Positions 7,796 through 16,981 of a stretch of DNA of 64,000 nt are shown in pieces. Under the pieces are notes generated by a model. It worked only from the letters and a program-made list of their open reading frames with translations, did no database searches and was not told where the DNA came from. The DNA is from Asterias rubens (taxonomy: Eukaryota > Echinodermata > Asteroidea > Forcipulatida > Asteriidae). The stretch's first letter is position 1, and each line of letters opens with the position of its first letter. Where the stretch lies: positions 1-64,000 of the forward strand of contig NW_022985725.1 of the NCBI RefSeq assembly GCF_902459465.1, in the 5' to 3' direction. The translations under genes and the position numbers were made by a program.

Positions 7796-7877
7796 TGGCA
7801 CCGGTGGGATTCGAACCCACGCCATCGAAATGACTGGTGCCTTAAACTAGCGCCTTAGACCGCCTGGCCACGCTACG
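7796..7877 (-). pseudogene. tRNA-Leu(AAG), array copy 53, decayed edge copy
   Basis: 82 nt, loop TTAAGGC. Base 1 is C, the acceptor 3' strand has a mismatch, the anticodon stem has an A-C mismatch and the D arm is changed. Last full-length copy before the array edge. Confidence 0.8.
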
Positions 7878-7944
7878 TTGACGATATACTTAGAAGAGGG
7901 TTAATGAAAAAAAAAAAAAAAGTATGTTTAGCCGAAAAACATTA

Positions 7945-7972
7945 TGGCAGCGGTGGGTTTCGCCACGCTACC
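7945..7972 (-). pseudogene. tRNA-Leu relic with internal deletion
   Basis: Only the two ends of the gene remain: 18 bp matching the 3' acceptor/T stem joined to 10 bp matching the 5' acceptor. The whole middle (~54 bp) is gone. The flanks still resemble array spacers, so this is the oldest, eroded edge of the array. Confidence 0.85.
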
Positions 7973-8163
7973 TCGATTCAACTCCTTTAAGAGGCCAAAT
8001 TAAAAATGAAACAAATTAATGTATCTTTCATTAAACGAAAACTATGGAAGTTGTGCCTTTAGAAACAAGCGCATCAATAACTAGAACAAGACCAATAAGA
8101 ACAAGAACAAGACACACAAATACCAAGAAGAAAGACACGAGAGCTGAAGAACAAGAAAATTAC
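7973..8163. other. Spacer between tRNA array and TRPC-like exon
   Basis: Degraded array spacer, then a purine-rich stretch with AAGAACAAG-type repeats at 8090-8155. On the minus strand this starts with the donor of the last visible TRPC-like exon, so it is intron or post-break sequence. A pyrimidine tract ending in CAG occurs near 8140, but the reading frame after it soon meets a stop. Confidence 0.6.
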
Positions 8164-8732
8164 CTTAAAAAGTTGTTATTTGGGTTTTCGTCCATCTTCT
8201 CTACATCGTTATCTTGAGTGGAGTAAATCAGTGTCATTCCAAATGCAAACGACAAAGCCACTGCGCCCACAACGAGGAAGAAATGGTACGTCCCTATTAT
8301 CATTCGGACGAGAGAGATTTGAAGTGGACCAAACACATTGCTGATCACCACATAGGACATCATGCGCACTACGGACAATGTGGTTGCCAAGGCAAACATG
8401 GCGGAGCCGATGAGTTTTGGATTGTACCACGTGAGCTGAAGGAAGTCCTCTGATTCGTCAACATGTCGCTCGCGTGGTGTTGCTCGCTTGCGTCGGGTGC
8501 CGACTTGGCATCGCGCCGTGTTGAAGTTCATCAGTCTTCCGACTTCCTCTTTAATCTCTAACCTCATGGAGTGGTTGATATTGGAATTCGTCTTCGATAA
8601 TTCACCGAGAACATAATCTCCTATTTCCGAAATCCTTCCCTCACTAGAATTTGTTGTCAGTGTTGAAGTGAGAGCTTTTACTGATCTTGTTGATTGATGA
8701 TAACTCAATGTTGCCTTTGTCGGCGGAACCTT
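8164..8732 (-). CDS. TRPC-like exon 9: long S3-S4 loop, S4, S5
   Basis: Acceptor ATTTTCAG, donor TTAAG|GTAATT, 189 codons plus 2 nt. The first ~100 residues (KVPPTKATLS to DESEDFLQLTW) are polar and contain NSS and NHS glycosylation sequons; this segment replaces the 25-55-residue S3-S4 loop usual in TRPC. Then S4 (LIGSAMFALATTLSVVRMMS), the hallmark FGPLQISLVRM, and S5 (FFLVVGAVALSFAFGMTLIY). It breaks off before the pore. Confidence 0.92.
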
Positions 8733-10968
8733 CTGAAAATCATCACAACAAAATTGAGTAAGTCATCAACCTAGTTTCTGCCACCCTCCCCTGAGGCCAT
8801 GACAGAAAGCTGCAACAGGCCAAAGCTAAACACCATCTACACATTGATAGAAAATGCTTATTAGGCCTAACGTTAAAAATCTTACACGAAACTTACACAC
8901 AGAGCAACGATTTCAAACGAAATCCAACAAAGGAACAATGAGATGATGAAGATATCTCGGAGGTGCTCACTGTTTCTCATGATATTCGTGAACCCTCTGG
9001 CTGCAATACTTTCTACTTCCCTCCAAGTCATACCTTGAAAGATAAGATAAGGCAAAGTCAAAGAGCCGACGACTAGATTTACCAATTGAAATCATCGTAC
9101 TGTGACATAAATATGTTATAACAACCCTTTATGGTCTAAAAAGAATGGGTATGTGTTTACATCGTTCTTCGGATGGGACGTAAAGCCGTTGGTCCCCTGT
9201 ATTGTGTAACGCACAAAACAGTACCCATTGCACTAATCGAAAAGAATGCGCCGTAGCACATTGTTAACCCTTATTAGGTGCTACATAATTGGGTCTCACA
9301 ATTCATATCTTGAATAACCCATCTTTCTGTCCAAATGTATAAAATACTTAGCGCATTGAGTACTTTGTCGGTAAAGTACGTGCGCTATAAACAAAAGTTG
9401 ATATTAGTGAGTTTATTACCTGCTATCCAAACAGAAAGTACAATATTAAGTGGTTGGGTTAGAGTGTGGGGTGATCCGCTACTGCTGACTGATTCCCAGG
9501 TCAACAGGGTCACCAGGGTCAGGTCGGATGCTAAATGCATGATGAACACCACCACGCTGAAAAGGAAGAACAACAAAACTAGAGGGCAGTGTTGTAAAAA
9601 AAAAACGGAGGAAAAACCAGCAACATAACAGCATATCTTATACATAATGTATAACACAGCAAAGGGTGTCATTATTTAAAAGGGGGATGTCCTAGTGCTG
9701 TATTTAATCATCACATTTTGTTGTTGCTAATGATTTGTTTCAGGGGCTGAACATATTTTTACTCACTTCGTGCACAAAACTGGACAGACTGTCTTCTGAC
9801 AACATTATACAACATGTATTTGCATACAAACAAGATCAATGAAAATTGAGTATTTGGCCACCCTTTCATTGCCATGCACATACCCAGTCACAACGACAAA
9901 ATTGTGACTAAAATAATCGGACCTCGATCTACACATAAAACCTGTACAGATTATTTTCCAGTCGTAAAGTGTCACATGCCTTGACAGCGCCCGCCCGCAT
10001 ATATCCAATTGTGTGGGTAATGGTATGTGACATAAAAAGGCTCAACTATTATGGTAGCTGAAATTGTTTAGGAAATAAAATAAGTGACCCAGTGACTAGG
10101 GGAGTAATAACTTCGAAGTGGATTGATAATTTTGTAGAAGTTGCACCAAAATAATATACTGTTTAACAAACTAAGAACAATACTTGTTAAAAATGACACA
10201 ATTTTTTTATTACGGTGTTTGAACGAAGGCTTTTATCTTCTCGCTGTTAGAGTAAAGATGAAAAACAGCTAGAACTGGGAACAGGAGAAAAAGAAGAGCA
10301 AACACCGTTGCACGGTAGAGGGCGCGCTTGTCTCTCAAGAAGATAAGCCGTTTGTAGAACTGTGCGATGATGACTTGCTGACAATTCGGATGTGCAATGA
10401 ACTACAGGGGGGAGAAAATGATAAAGATGTAAATTTATTAGAAGTGGACCAGTGGTCGATTTCACTTTAAAAGCAGTGGACACTATTGTTAATTACTCTT
10501 AATGATTATTAGCATAAAACCTGACTTTGTAACTAGTAATGGAGAGAAGTTGATAGTATAAAACATTGTGAAAAACGGCTCCCTCTGAAATACGTAGTTT
10601 TCGAGAAAGAAGTAATTTTCCACGAATTTGATTTGTGACAAGGTTTTTTCTTCTTTCATTACTATCTCAACTTCGATGACCGATTGAGCTCAAATTATCA
10701 CATGTTTTTTATTGTATGCATACGTTGAGATACAGCATGGGAGAAGACACTGTACACGTTTGGTAATTGCTCAAAATATATAATAGCATAAAACTTAAAC
10801 TTGGAAACGAGCAACGGAGAGCTGTTGATAGTATACAAAATCGTGAGAAACGACTCCGTCTAAAGTAACGTAGTTTTTGAGAAAGAGGTAATTTCCCACC
10901 AAATTAATTAAAGACTTCTGGCCAAGTGTTCCTCACAGGGACGCACTGGATAGTATCAGTGTACAGGT

Positions 10969-11001
<33 letters not shown>

Positions 11002-14000
11002 ATTTATAACATTGTTAATACCCAATAATATGCAAAATTAACAAACAAGTTAAAAGGTTATTTTAATGTTATTCTACAAGCTCAGTGATAACAAATCCGT
11101 ACCAGTAACTAAATTCGGGCTAACCGCCCCCATCAAGCCATTGTTGTTTTACTGTTAAATTCCTAACCCTGAGTAGCGGGTATTTTCATGAATATGCTAG
11201 TAAAAATACATGATTTGCCGGGCTGGTTCAAATGTAAGTTTGGCAAAACAGGGCCCACAGAGTGGTGAAATAAGGATGCGATATTTGAAAAAACTCGAGT
11301 TCATGCGGTGGATTAATTAGGAGTGAAGGACTCGACGCGAGTCCGACCTGGGTCAAGTCCATTATTACAACCGACGGTAGAACGTCGCTTGACTTGGACA
11401 CTGGCCATGTTTTTGAATATTTTAATAGGTGTGGCATGTTATGGAACTTTCCCGGGTTTGGCCTAGGTTATTGACCTTAGCAAGTGTATTGTACATACAA
11501 GTGTTTTTTGTTCCTGTATTTTTTGCCTATGTTATTATTATCTGAATTCAGCCGTTGTAATATTTTGTTCTCGTCAATTTGTATGTTTTACGTCATCTTC
11601 CAAAATTGTGATCGTTTGTAGCTGCTGGGGCACCTCTGAAAAATATTGTTTTCTTTTCCAAGGTAAATACTTAATAAATAACAATTAAAAAGAGTTTCAA
11701 CTTACTTTCTGAAGTCCAAGATCAAGTGCTTGTGAAACCTTTGGTAGCGGCGAGTGCGCAGTCTTGTCGTAGTTAGTAATATCGTCATTATCACCAGGAT
11801 GGGTAAGAACTGTCAATACCTTGTAAAAGGAAAAACGGGATCATTGCATGACTGTTTTGCGGTTTATGACTTCCCCCTTCCCATTCCGTTGTAAAATAAA
11901 TGGGGGACATTTAGTCGGAAGGTGGCAGCAGACAAACCAGCTATATCTTTGGTATCGGTGATGTGCGCATGTTCAGAGCTAAGTCTGCTGCCACCTAGCG
12001 TTGCAGAGTTTCCACTTGTACGGAACATTATTTTAAAAGAGACAGTTTATAAGAAAACAATTTGTTCAGTAATGTTATGACTTTAATTGATAAATAATTG
12101 GGAAAATTAAATTAGCTGTTGCAAACAACTTACCAACCAAATGGACCGCTGGAAACAAAAGTTAATGGCCTGACGTTTCGACCCTAGCAGAGTCTTTCTC
12201 GAAGGCTAAAAAAAAAAAAAAAAAAGACTATGCTAGGGTCGAAACGTCAGGCCATTGATAAACAATTGTGATTAAACTTTTGGATGCTAAGTTATAAGGA
12301 ATTCTAACTTCTAATTGGTTACTTATTGATTTAAGGCCGTGTAAATAAACAAATTATCAATTTCTTTTTTTGTGAACAAGTGTTTTAAAGACAGTAGACA
12401 CTATTCCGTGGTGTATCTCATCATATGCATAAAACAATGAACCTGTGAAAATTTGAGCTCAATCGGTCGTCGAAGTTGCGAGATAAAAATGAAAGAAAAA
12501 AACACCCTTGTCACACGAAGTTGTGTGCGTTTAGATAGTTGATTTCGAGACCTCAAATTCTAAACTTGAGGTCTCGAAATCAAATTCGTGGAAAATTACT
12601 TCTTTCTCGAAAACTACGTCACTTCGGAGGGAGCTGTTTCTCACGATGTTTTATACTATCAACCTCTCCCCATTACTCGTAATCAAGAAAGGTTTTATGA
12701 CGATAATTATTTTGAGTAATTACCAATAGTGTCCACTGCCTTTAAGGGGTTTGAACATGACTATATATTTACCTCCTCCGAACTCCTAGCCTGCGAGATG
12801 AAATCCGTTGCGAACTGTTGCATATTCAACTCAAGTTGTTGATACGATAACTTAAACTCAATATCAATCTCAGCCAATCGTCTGATCTCACCACACAGTT
12901 TAAAAGCTCTTTCAATGGGGTCATTACTCGCCATCGCTACGTATGGTTCGCTTGCTAGTCCCTTGTATATCTCCATGGTCCCGATAGATCGCTGGAAACC
13001 ATCATCAGAATCAGTGCCGTCGATCTGATCATCTCTACGGCATGTTGGTATACGAGCACCGGCATCGAGTAGGCACTATATTAACAACACAAAATGCAGT
13101 ATATTGGTACATCGCATGTATTAAATCAAACACAATTTAAATGAGGAAATCAATGTGTGGTGAAGAGGTTTTCAACTATAGTGGTTTAATCCCAATGAGG
13201 CCTGGTTCTTGATAATTTTACCGAGACGAAGTCGAGGTAAATTATCAAGAACAAGGCCTCGGCGGGTTTCAACACTTTTTACTGGTAATAAACAAAGGTT
13301 TATACACACCCACGTGACGCACTCTCCACCAATAGGAATAGCGAGACTGTCTGAGGTATTTATGAATACTGGTTAATCATGAAAGACAAAAAAACGTCAT
13401 AACTGATATTTTGAAAAGACCTCTAATAAAGCTTATAGCACTCTAGGAAATCGTACTACCCCGGGGTGAGAATTGTGTTCAGATCATTTTCATTTTTATA
13501 GGCTTATTTCTTATAAAAAAATAAATAAAGTAGAAATATGAAATTAAATAAACAACTTTATGCATGAGTTGTTTCTAAGACTGAAATGAGTTTGACTTAA
13601 AATTATCCAAGCCATAAAACTAAATTTTTAAAAACAGTTCACACTATCACCAGCTGCATTACTGCTCACCATAGTGGCATGTTGTGGTCCCATAAAATCA
13701 TTAGTCACACGCTCCTCATTTTTGTTTTATGTCGGCACCAGTGGTGTCATTTATAAATATAAACTGTCGTAGTAAACTTAGGTGTCAAACAGGCAGTGGA
13801 CACTATTGGTAATAGTCAAAGACTACTCTTCACAGTTGGTGTATCTCAACATTATGCATAAAATAACAAACCTGTGAAAATTTGAGTTCAATCGGAGGTC
13901 GAAGTTGCGAGATAATAATGAAAGGAAAAACACCCCTATCACACGAAGTTGTGTGCTTTCCGATGCTTGATTTAGAGATCACAAATTCTAAACTTGCGGT

Positions 14001-15553
14001 CTCGAAATCAAATTTTGTGGAAAATTACTCCTTACGCAAGAACTACGTCACTTAAGAGAAGCTTTTTCTCGCAATGTTTTATACTATCAACCTCTCCCCA
14101 TTACTCGTAATCAAGAAAGGTGTTATGATGATAATTATTTTGAGTAATTGCCAATAGTGTCCACTGCCTTTAATTGTTAATAATTTATATGACCCCACTA
14201 GGTTAACATACAAGACAACTGGCCAACCTTAATGATGTTAAAGTTTTTCATCTGTGCAGCCAAGATGATAGGGGTTATCTCGTGGTTAAAGTCATCGTTC
14301 GCACAGTGACAATTGATGATGGAACGTGCATCGTTGGTACCCTAAATTATATAAAGGTAAATAAGGACCAAATAAAGAAATGCATATCACCAAACAAAAT
14401 TGTACCGTAAGCTTAATTGGAGCATTTATGACGCTAGTTCGTAACAGAATTACCAGGTAAATTTTCAGTTTACGCAGCGGCGCACTGGGTCAATTTTTTT
14501 TCAAATGATTAAAAGTTATCTTTTGATGGTTGTTGTTTGCTTTCTCAAAATACACAGCAATTTTTAAGCGTGGCAATAAATTAGTTTGGGGGCTTAATAT
14601 TTTCACAGAAGAAGCACATTTCTACAAGATACAAGATGCACGATAACATGCCTATACAACTGGAAAATATATCAGTTGATTTTCTGAGCCAAAGATGAAG
14701 CATTTTATTTTTTCAAACAGTCTTGTCCAGACAGTTTCATGTAGGCCTACAATTATTTTTTTAATTATTTTCTTTGCGGGGAATTTGTTTTGTGGTCATT
14801 GATTCTGAGCTAAATATGTCCCACTAAACTGCCACAATTTATTCCCCTCGGTGTTGTTAATTTCACCAACCTGAACTTGTTTGGATGCGTTCTCACAGAG
14901 CAATTTGACCGCCTCTGGAAAATTGAATTCAACAGCTCGCAAGAGGTTGTCCTTTATCTTGACTCCATTCTCAATGAGTGAATAAAGAACAGCTGGGGGA
15001 AAAAAGTAAGATAATGTTAACCCGTTTATCGAGTCTACACTTGAAGGGGTAGTTTACAAAACTTCCACCGTGAAAGTTACGGCACTTTACCCGGCCCCCT
15101 AGCTGCCAGGTAAAGTGCCGTACATTTTACGGATATTTTGTTTACGTGTAAGATAATGTTAGCTCGTTTACGAGTCTACACTTGAAGGGGTAGTTTACAA
15201 AACTTCCACCGTGAAAGTTACGGCACTTTACCTGGCGCCCTAGCTGCCATGTAAAGTGCCATACATTTTACGGATATTTTGTTACGTGTATGCACATGAC
15301 GACGTCATTTGAGTATGGCGACCTATCCGAGAGGTCAAAACAAGTTTTGCTAATTGGCCAATCACGACTCACCTAAATGTCCACCCTGAATGGCTAAGTA
15401 CAGGGCAGAGCGCCCGCTAGCGTCCGTAGAATCTATGTCAAGACATGAATCTTTACGATTCCGCATAAGTCGTTTTATTTCCACTAGGTCACCCTTTTCG
15501 GCTGCATGAAGGTATTTTCCAATTACAAACGCCTGTGGAACGCACTTGTCCAT
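8164..15553 (-). CDS. TRPC-type cation channel, nine exons, 3' part missing from window
   Basis: Partial gene for a short transient receptor potential (TRPC) channel, a plasma-membrane cation channel family usually gated downstream of phospholipase C. Nine exons join without a phase conflict into ~621 codons. In order: ankyrin repeats (residues ~10-140; HAAEKGDLVEIKRL, GRSALYLAIQGG, ITPIILAAQMKN), the TRP_2 helical region (IYKGLASEPYVAMASNDPIE, QQFATDFISQARSSEE), the pre-S1 motif HPNCQQV, S1 (VFALLFLLFPVLAVF), S2-S3, and S4-S5 with the family hallmark FGPLQISLVRM followed by ALSFAFGMTLIYS. The pore loop, S6, EWKFAR-like TRP box and C-terminus are absent; their exons would lie left of base 1. 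Odd points are an S3-S4 loop of ~100 residues and no clear match to the CNCVEC-type zinc-binding cluster after the ankyrin repeats. TRPC subtype is not resolved. The gene could be intact across the tRNA array or truncated. Confidence 0.88.
8897..9033 (-). CDS. TRPC-like exon 8: S2-S3 linker and S3
   Basis: Acceptor CTTTCAAG, donor TGT|GTAAGT. GMTWREVESIAARGFTNIMR precedes hydrophobic S3 DIFIISLFLCWISFEIVALC, matching the TRPC pattern GEIKQMWxxGLxDYIxxWWNLMDF. Ends in phase 0. Confidence 0.85.
9420..9556 (-). CDS. TRPC-like exon 7: S2
   Basis: Acceptor CTTTTCAG, donor CAG|GTAATA. One nt completes a Pro codon, then VVVFIMHLASDLTLVTLLTW and a short loop ending IVLSVWIA. Corresponds to S2 and the S2-S3 linker. 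Ends in phase 1. Confidence 0.82.
10214..10401 (-). CDS. TRPC-like exon 6: pre-S1 and S1
   Basis: Starts FIAHPNCQQVIIAQFYKRL (TRPC: FVAQPNCQQLLxxxWY), then hydrophobic S1 ATVFALLFLLFPVLAVFHLY. Acceptor CTGTAG, donor ACC|GTAATA, which leaves phase 2. The donor is weak (GTAATA) but the phase fits the next exon. Confidence 0.88.
10466..10915. mobile_element. Family A element and adjoining partial copy
   Basis: Starts with the A end (AAAGCAGTGGACACTATTG) and runs to the GAGATACA..C module, then at ~10747 a second left end (GTACACGTTTGGTAATTGCTC) begins a partial copy to ~10915. Lies in TRPC-like intron 5. Confidence 0.75.
10970..11000. repeat. Poly-A tract, 31 bp
   Basis: Uninterrupted A run in intron 5, possibly the tail of a retrotransposed copy whose body I cannot recognise. 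Confidence 0.9.
11706..11819 (-). CDS. TRPC-like exon 5: linker before S1
   Basis: Thirty-eight codons between TTACAAG acceptor and AAA|GTAAGT donor. VLTVLTHPGDNDD and LPKVSQALDLGLQK occupy the position of the ILNYRDD...LARLKLAIKYRQK linker in TRPC channels. Identified by position, phase and this weak match. Confidence 0.75.
12165..12262. mobile_element. Foldback with TGGCCTGACGTTTCGACCC arms
   Basis: Inverted arms around a poly-A core (TGGCCTGACGTTTCGACCC... and its complement). One arm plus the AGAGTCTTTCTC(A/G)AAGGCTAAA segment recurs alone at 42272-42316, so this is a dispersed family. Lies in intron 4. Confidence 0.7.
12385..12745. mobile_element. Family A element
   Basis: Left end AAAGACAGTAGACACTATT, central TTTCGAGACCTCA palindrome, right end AATAGTGTCCACTGCCTTT. 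The first ~25 bp after the left end are deleted. In intron 4. Confidence 0.85.
12773..13075 (-). CDS. TRPC-like exon 4: TRP_2 domain
   Basis: One hundred and one codons between ATATAG acceptor and GAG|GTAAAT donor. IYKGLASEPYVAMASNDPIE and QQFATDFISQARSSEE align with the TRPC TRP_2 segments IYKALASPxxIALSSEDP and KQFAKDLLDQTRSSxE. The stretch before it (ARIPTCRRDDQIDGTDSDDG) replaces the usual His-Cys-Cys-Cys zinc-binding segment and holds only one Cys. Confidence 0.92.
13195..13264. repeat. Short hairpin, GAGGCCTGGTTCTTGATAAT arms
   Basis: About 28-bp arms separated by ~14 bp (loop around ACCGAGACGAAGTCGAGGT). Intron 3; possibly a solo foldback element. Confidence 0.6.
13790..14172. mobile_element. 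Family A element
   Basis: Complete copy: GGCAGTGGACACTATTGGTA end, central palindrome around 13975-14020, CCAATAGTGTCCACTGCCTT end. In intron 3. Confidence 0.88.
14228..14341 (-). CDS. TRPC-like exon 3: ankyrin repeat with TPIILAA
   Basis: Thirty-eight codons between ATTTAG acceptor and AAG|GTTGGC donor. HEITPIILAAQMKNFNIIK is one of the strongest family matches (TRPC consensus DITPIILAAHxxxYEIIK). Confidence 0.9.
14871..14992 (-). CDS. TRPC-like exon 2: ankyrin region
   Basis: Acceptor CCCCCAG, donor CAG|GTTGGT. Two nt complete an Ala codon, then 40 codons: VLYSLIENGVKIKDNLLRAV and onward, ending LLCENASKQVQ. The pattern DNLLRAVEFNFPEAVKLL corresponds to the TRPC ankyrin repeat usually written DALLHAI..VVGAVELLL. 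Ends in phase 0. Confidence 0.85.
15006..15289. repeat. Tandem duplication with TACGGCACTTTACC hairpins, 2 units of 141 bp
   Basis: Two nearly identical units (15006-15146, 15147-15289) in TRPC-like intron 1. Each holds an inverted pair around TTACGGCACTTTACC / GGTAAAGTGCCGTA. A related single hairpin lies at 45125-45315. Confidence 0.85.
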
Positions 15554-15556
15554 AAT
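15373..15556 (-). CDS. TRPC-like exon 1: start codon and first ankyrin repeats
   Basis: Encodes MDKCVPQAFVIGKYLHAAEK and onward to GGHL. The ATG at 15553-15551 lies 3 nt after a TTTTTAG acceptor-like site, with an in-frame TAG just upstream, so it is the probable translation start behind a 5'-UTR intron. Donor G|GTGAGT at 15372. The LHAAEKGDLVEIKRL and GRSALYLAI segments match the TRPC N-terminal ankyrin pattern. Ends in phase 1. Confidence 0.85.
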
Positions 15557-15644
15557 CTAAAAACCAAAGTCAATATATAGTTTGAATTGATAATATTAAT
15601 TGGTTGGTTCTCACAGAATCCTATCGTTCACTGGAATTAAGTTA

Positions 15645-16033
15645 TTAAAGGCAGTGGACAGATTGGTAATTACTCAAAATATTTTTTTTATCATAAAACC
15701 TTTCATGATTACGAGTAATGGGGAGAGGTTGATAGTATAAGACATTGTGAGAAACAGCTCCCTCTGAAGTGACGTAGTTTTCGAGCAAGAAGTAGTTTTC
15801 CAGATTATTTGATTTCGAGACCTCAGATTTAGAACTTGAGGTCAGAACTCGAAATCAAGTATCTGAAAGCACACAACTTAATGTGACTATGGTGCGACAA
15901 GGGTGTTTTTTTTCCTTCATTAATATCTCGCAACCGATTGAGTTCAAATTTTCACAGGTTGTTAGTATATGCATATGTTGAGATATACCAAATGAGACAA
16001 TTTGACAATTACCAATAGTGTCCAAGGTCTCTA
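15645..16033. mobile_element. Family A element
   Basis: TTAAAGGCAGTGGACAGATT end to CAATAGTGTCCAAGGTCT end, central TTTCGAGACCTCA palindrome. Upstream of the TRPC-like coding start, perhaps in the 5'-UTR intron. Confidence 0.85.
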
Positions 16034-16490
16034 ACTCCCTAAAATTTCAAAATGATTTCGATGGTGCTAAAAAAACAAAAACTCACAACATGACTTATTT
16101 TGACAGTTCACTTAATTACATTCTCACGAGCATGACATATTGAAAACACGCAAAATGAAAAACATGTGCTATTGTTGTTTCCCTTCTCTTAAATAAGGTG
16201 TGACCCTAAGTTTATACAAACTTACTTGGTGAGAGGTACATTACCTTTCGATATGTATTAAGCATTTTGATAGTCATTTCCACTTTGAAGTCATGTGGTT
16301 ATGGACAGGTATCAGTTTCCATCCCCAAAATGAGATTATGAGAAGCGTTGTTGTGAGAAACATTTCTCAGACTCTGAAATCCTATAGGGAGTACACTTTA
16401 TTCCTTATACTGCGTGGCAAAGTTCTCCACGGATTTGTTGTGATATCTCAACAAATTTTGCCGTGAGGTTATTTTTGTTGTATGCTATTG
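16034..16490. other. Unassigned stretch upstream of TRPC-like gene
   Basis: AT-rich sequence between two family A copies. No exon or promoter motif that I can support, although the 5' UTR of the TRPC-like gene may lie in or beyond it. Confidence 0.4.
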
Positions 16491-16981
16491 TTAAAGACAC
16501 TGGGGTCGATTTCACAAAGACTAGTCCTAACTTAGGACTAGTCCTATAAGATTTACAAATTGCATGGATAGTCCTAAGTTAGGACGAGTAGCTGGTCCTA
16601 ACTCGAGATAAGACTAGTCCTAACTCTTTGTGAAATCCACCCCTGGACTCACTTGGTCTATCTCAACAAATAACAAACCTGTGGAGATTTGAGCTCAATT
16701 GGTCATCGAAGTTGCGAGATAATAATGAAAGAAAAAACACCCACGTCACACGAAGTTGAGTGCTTTCAGGTGCTTCATTTCGAGACCTCAATTTCTAAAC
16801 TTGAGACCTCGAAATCAAAGTCATGGAAAATTACTTCTTTCTCGAAAACTACGTCACTTCAGAGGAAGTCCTTTCTCACAATATTTTATACTATCAACCT
16901 CTCCTCATTACTTATTCCCAAGTAAGGTTTTATGCTTATAATTTGTTTTGAGTAATTACCGATAGTGTACACTGCCTTTAA
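16491..16981. mobile_element. Family A element interrupted by family B foldback
   Basis: Left end TTAAAGACACTGG, interrupted at 16502-16643, then ACTCACTTGGTCTATCTCAA onward to the right end GTGTACACTGCCTTT. CTGG stands on both sides of the insert. Confidence 0.82.
16502..16643. mobile_element. Family B foldback nested in family A
   Basis: Ends GGTCGATTTCACAAAGA and TTTGTGAAATCCACC are inverted; the interior consists of repeated TAGTCCTAA / TTAGGACTA words. The same family interrupts another A copy at 56531-56649 and stands alone at 30143-30314. Confidence 0.8.

Larger units (their letters stand above)
36..7972 (-). repeat. Tandem array of 53 tRNA-Leu genes plus one relic
   Basis: Fifty-three full-length copies of one tRNA-Leu gene, all on the minus strand, start every ~148 bp. 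Each is ~82 nt with an acceptor beginning GGTAGCG, A box TGGCCGAGCGGTCTAAGG, a class II variable arm with CAT/ATG stem and TTCG loop, B box GGTTCGAATCC and discriminator A; no CCA is encoded. The long variable arm and A73 are the usual marks of eukaryotic tRNA-Leu. The anticodon loop is TTAAGGC (AAG, 32 copies) or TTTAGGC (UAG, 19 copies); two copies have loops of wrong length. About 4 nt after each 3' end the minus strand carries TTTTT, a Pol III terminator, so each unit looks like an independent transcription unit. The ~66-nt spacers come in a few types and hybrids of them, which shows repeated unequal exchange or conversion. Confidence 0.97.
8733..14870 (-). other. TRPC-like introns 2-8
   Basis: Introns at 8733-8896, 9034-9419, 9557-10213, 10402-11705, 11820-12772, 13076-14227 and 14342-14870. 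Phase continuity leaves no room for a missed exon. They hold family A elements, a poly-A tract, a foldback at 12165-12262 and a hairpin at 13195-13264; I see nothing else. Confidence 0.75.

Noticed and set aside
36-7877. Regular ~148-bp repeats resembling a CRISPR array
   Set aside because: The repeated unit is a complete tRNA-Leu gene with terminator, spacers are also related to each other, and the sequence is eukaryotic.
8090-8155. A terminal exon of the TRPC-like gene just before the array
   Set aside because: A CAG acceptor-like site exists, but the frame gives a low-complexity Cys/Ser stretch and a stop without any pore motif.
8209-8453. ORFs on both strands over the last TRPC-like exon
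   Set aside because: They overlap the S4-S5 coding exon in wrong frames.
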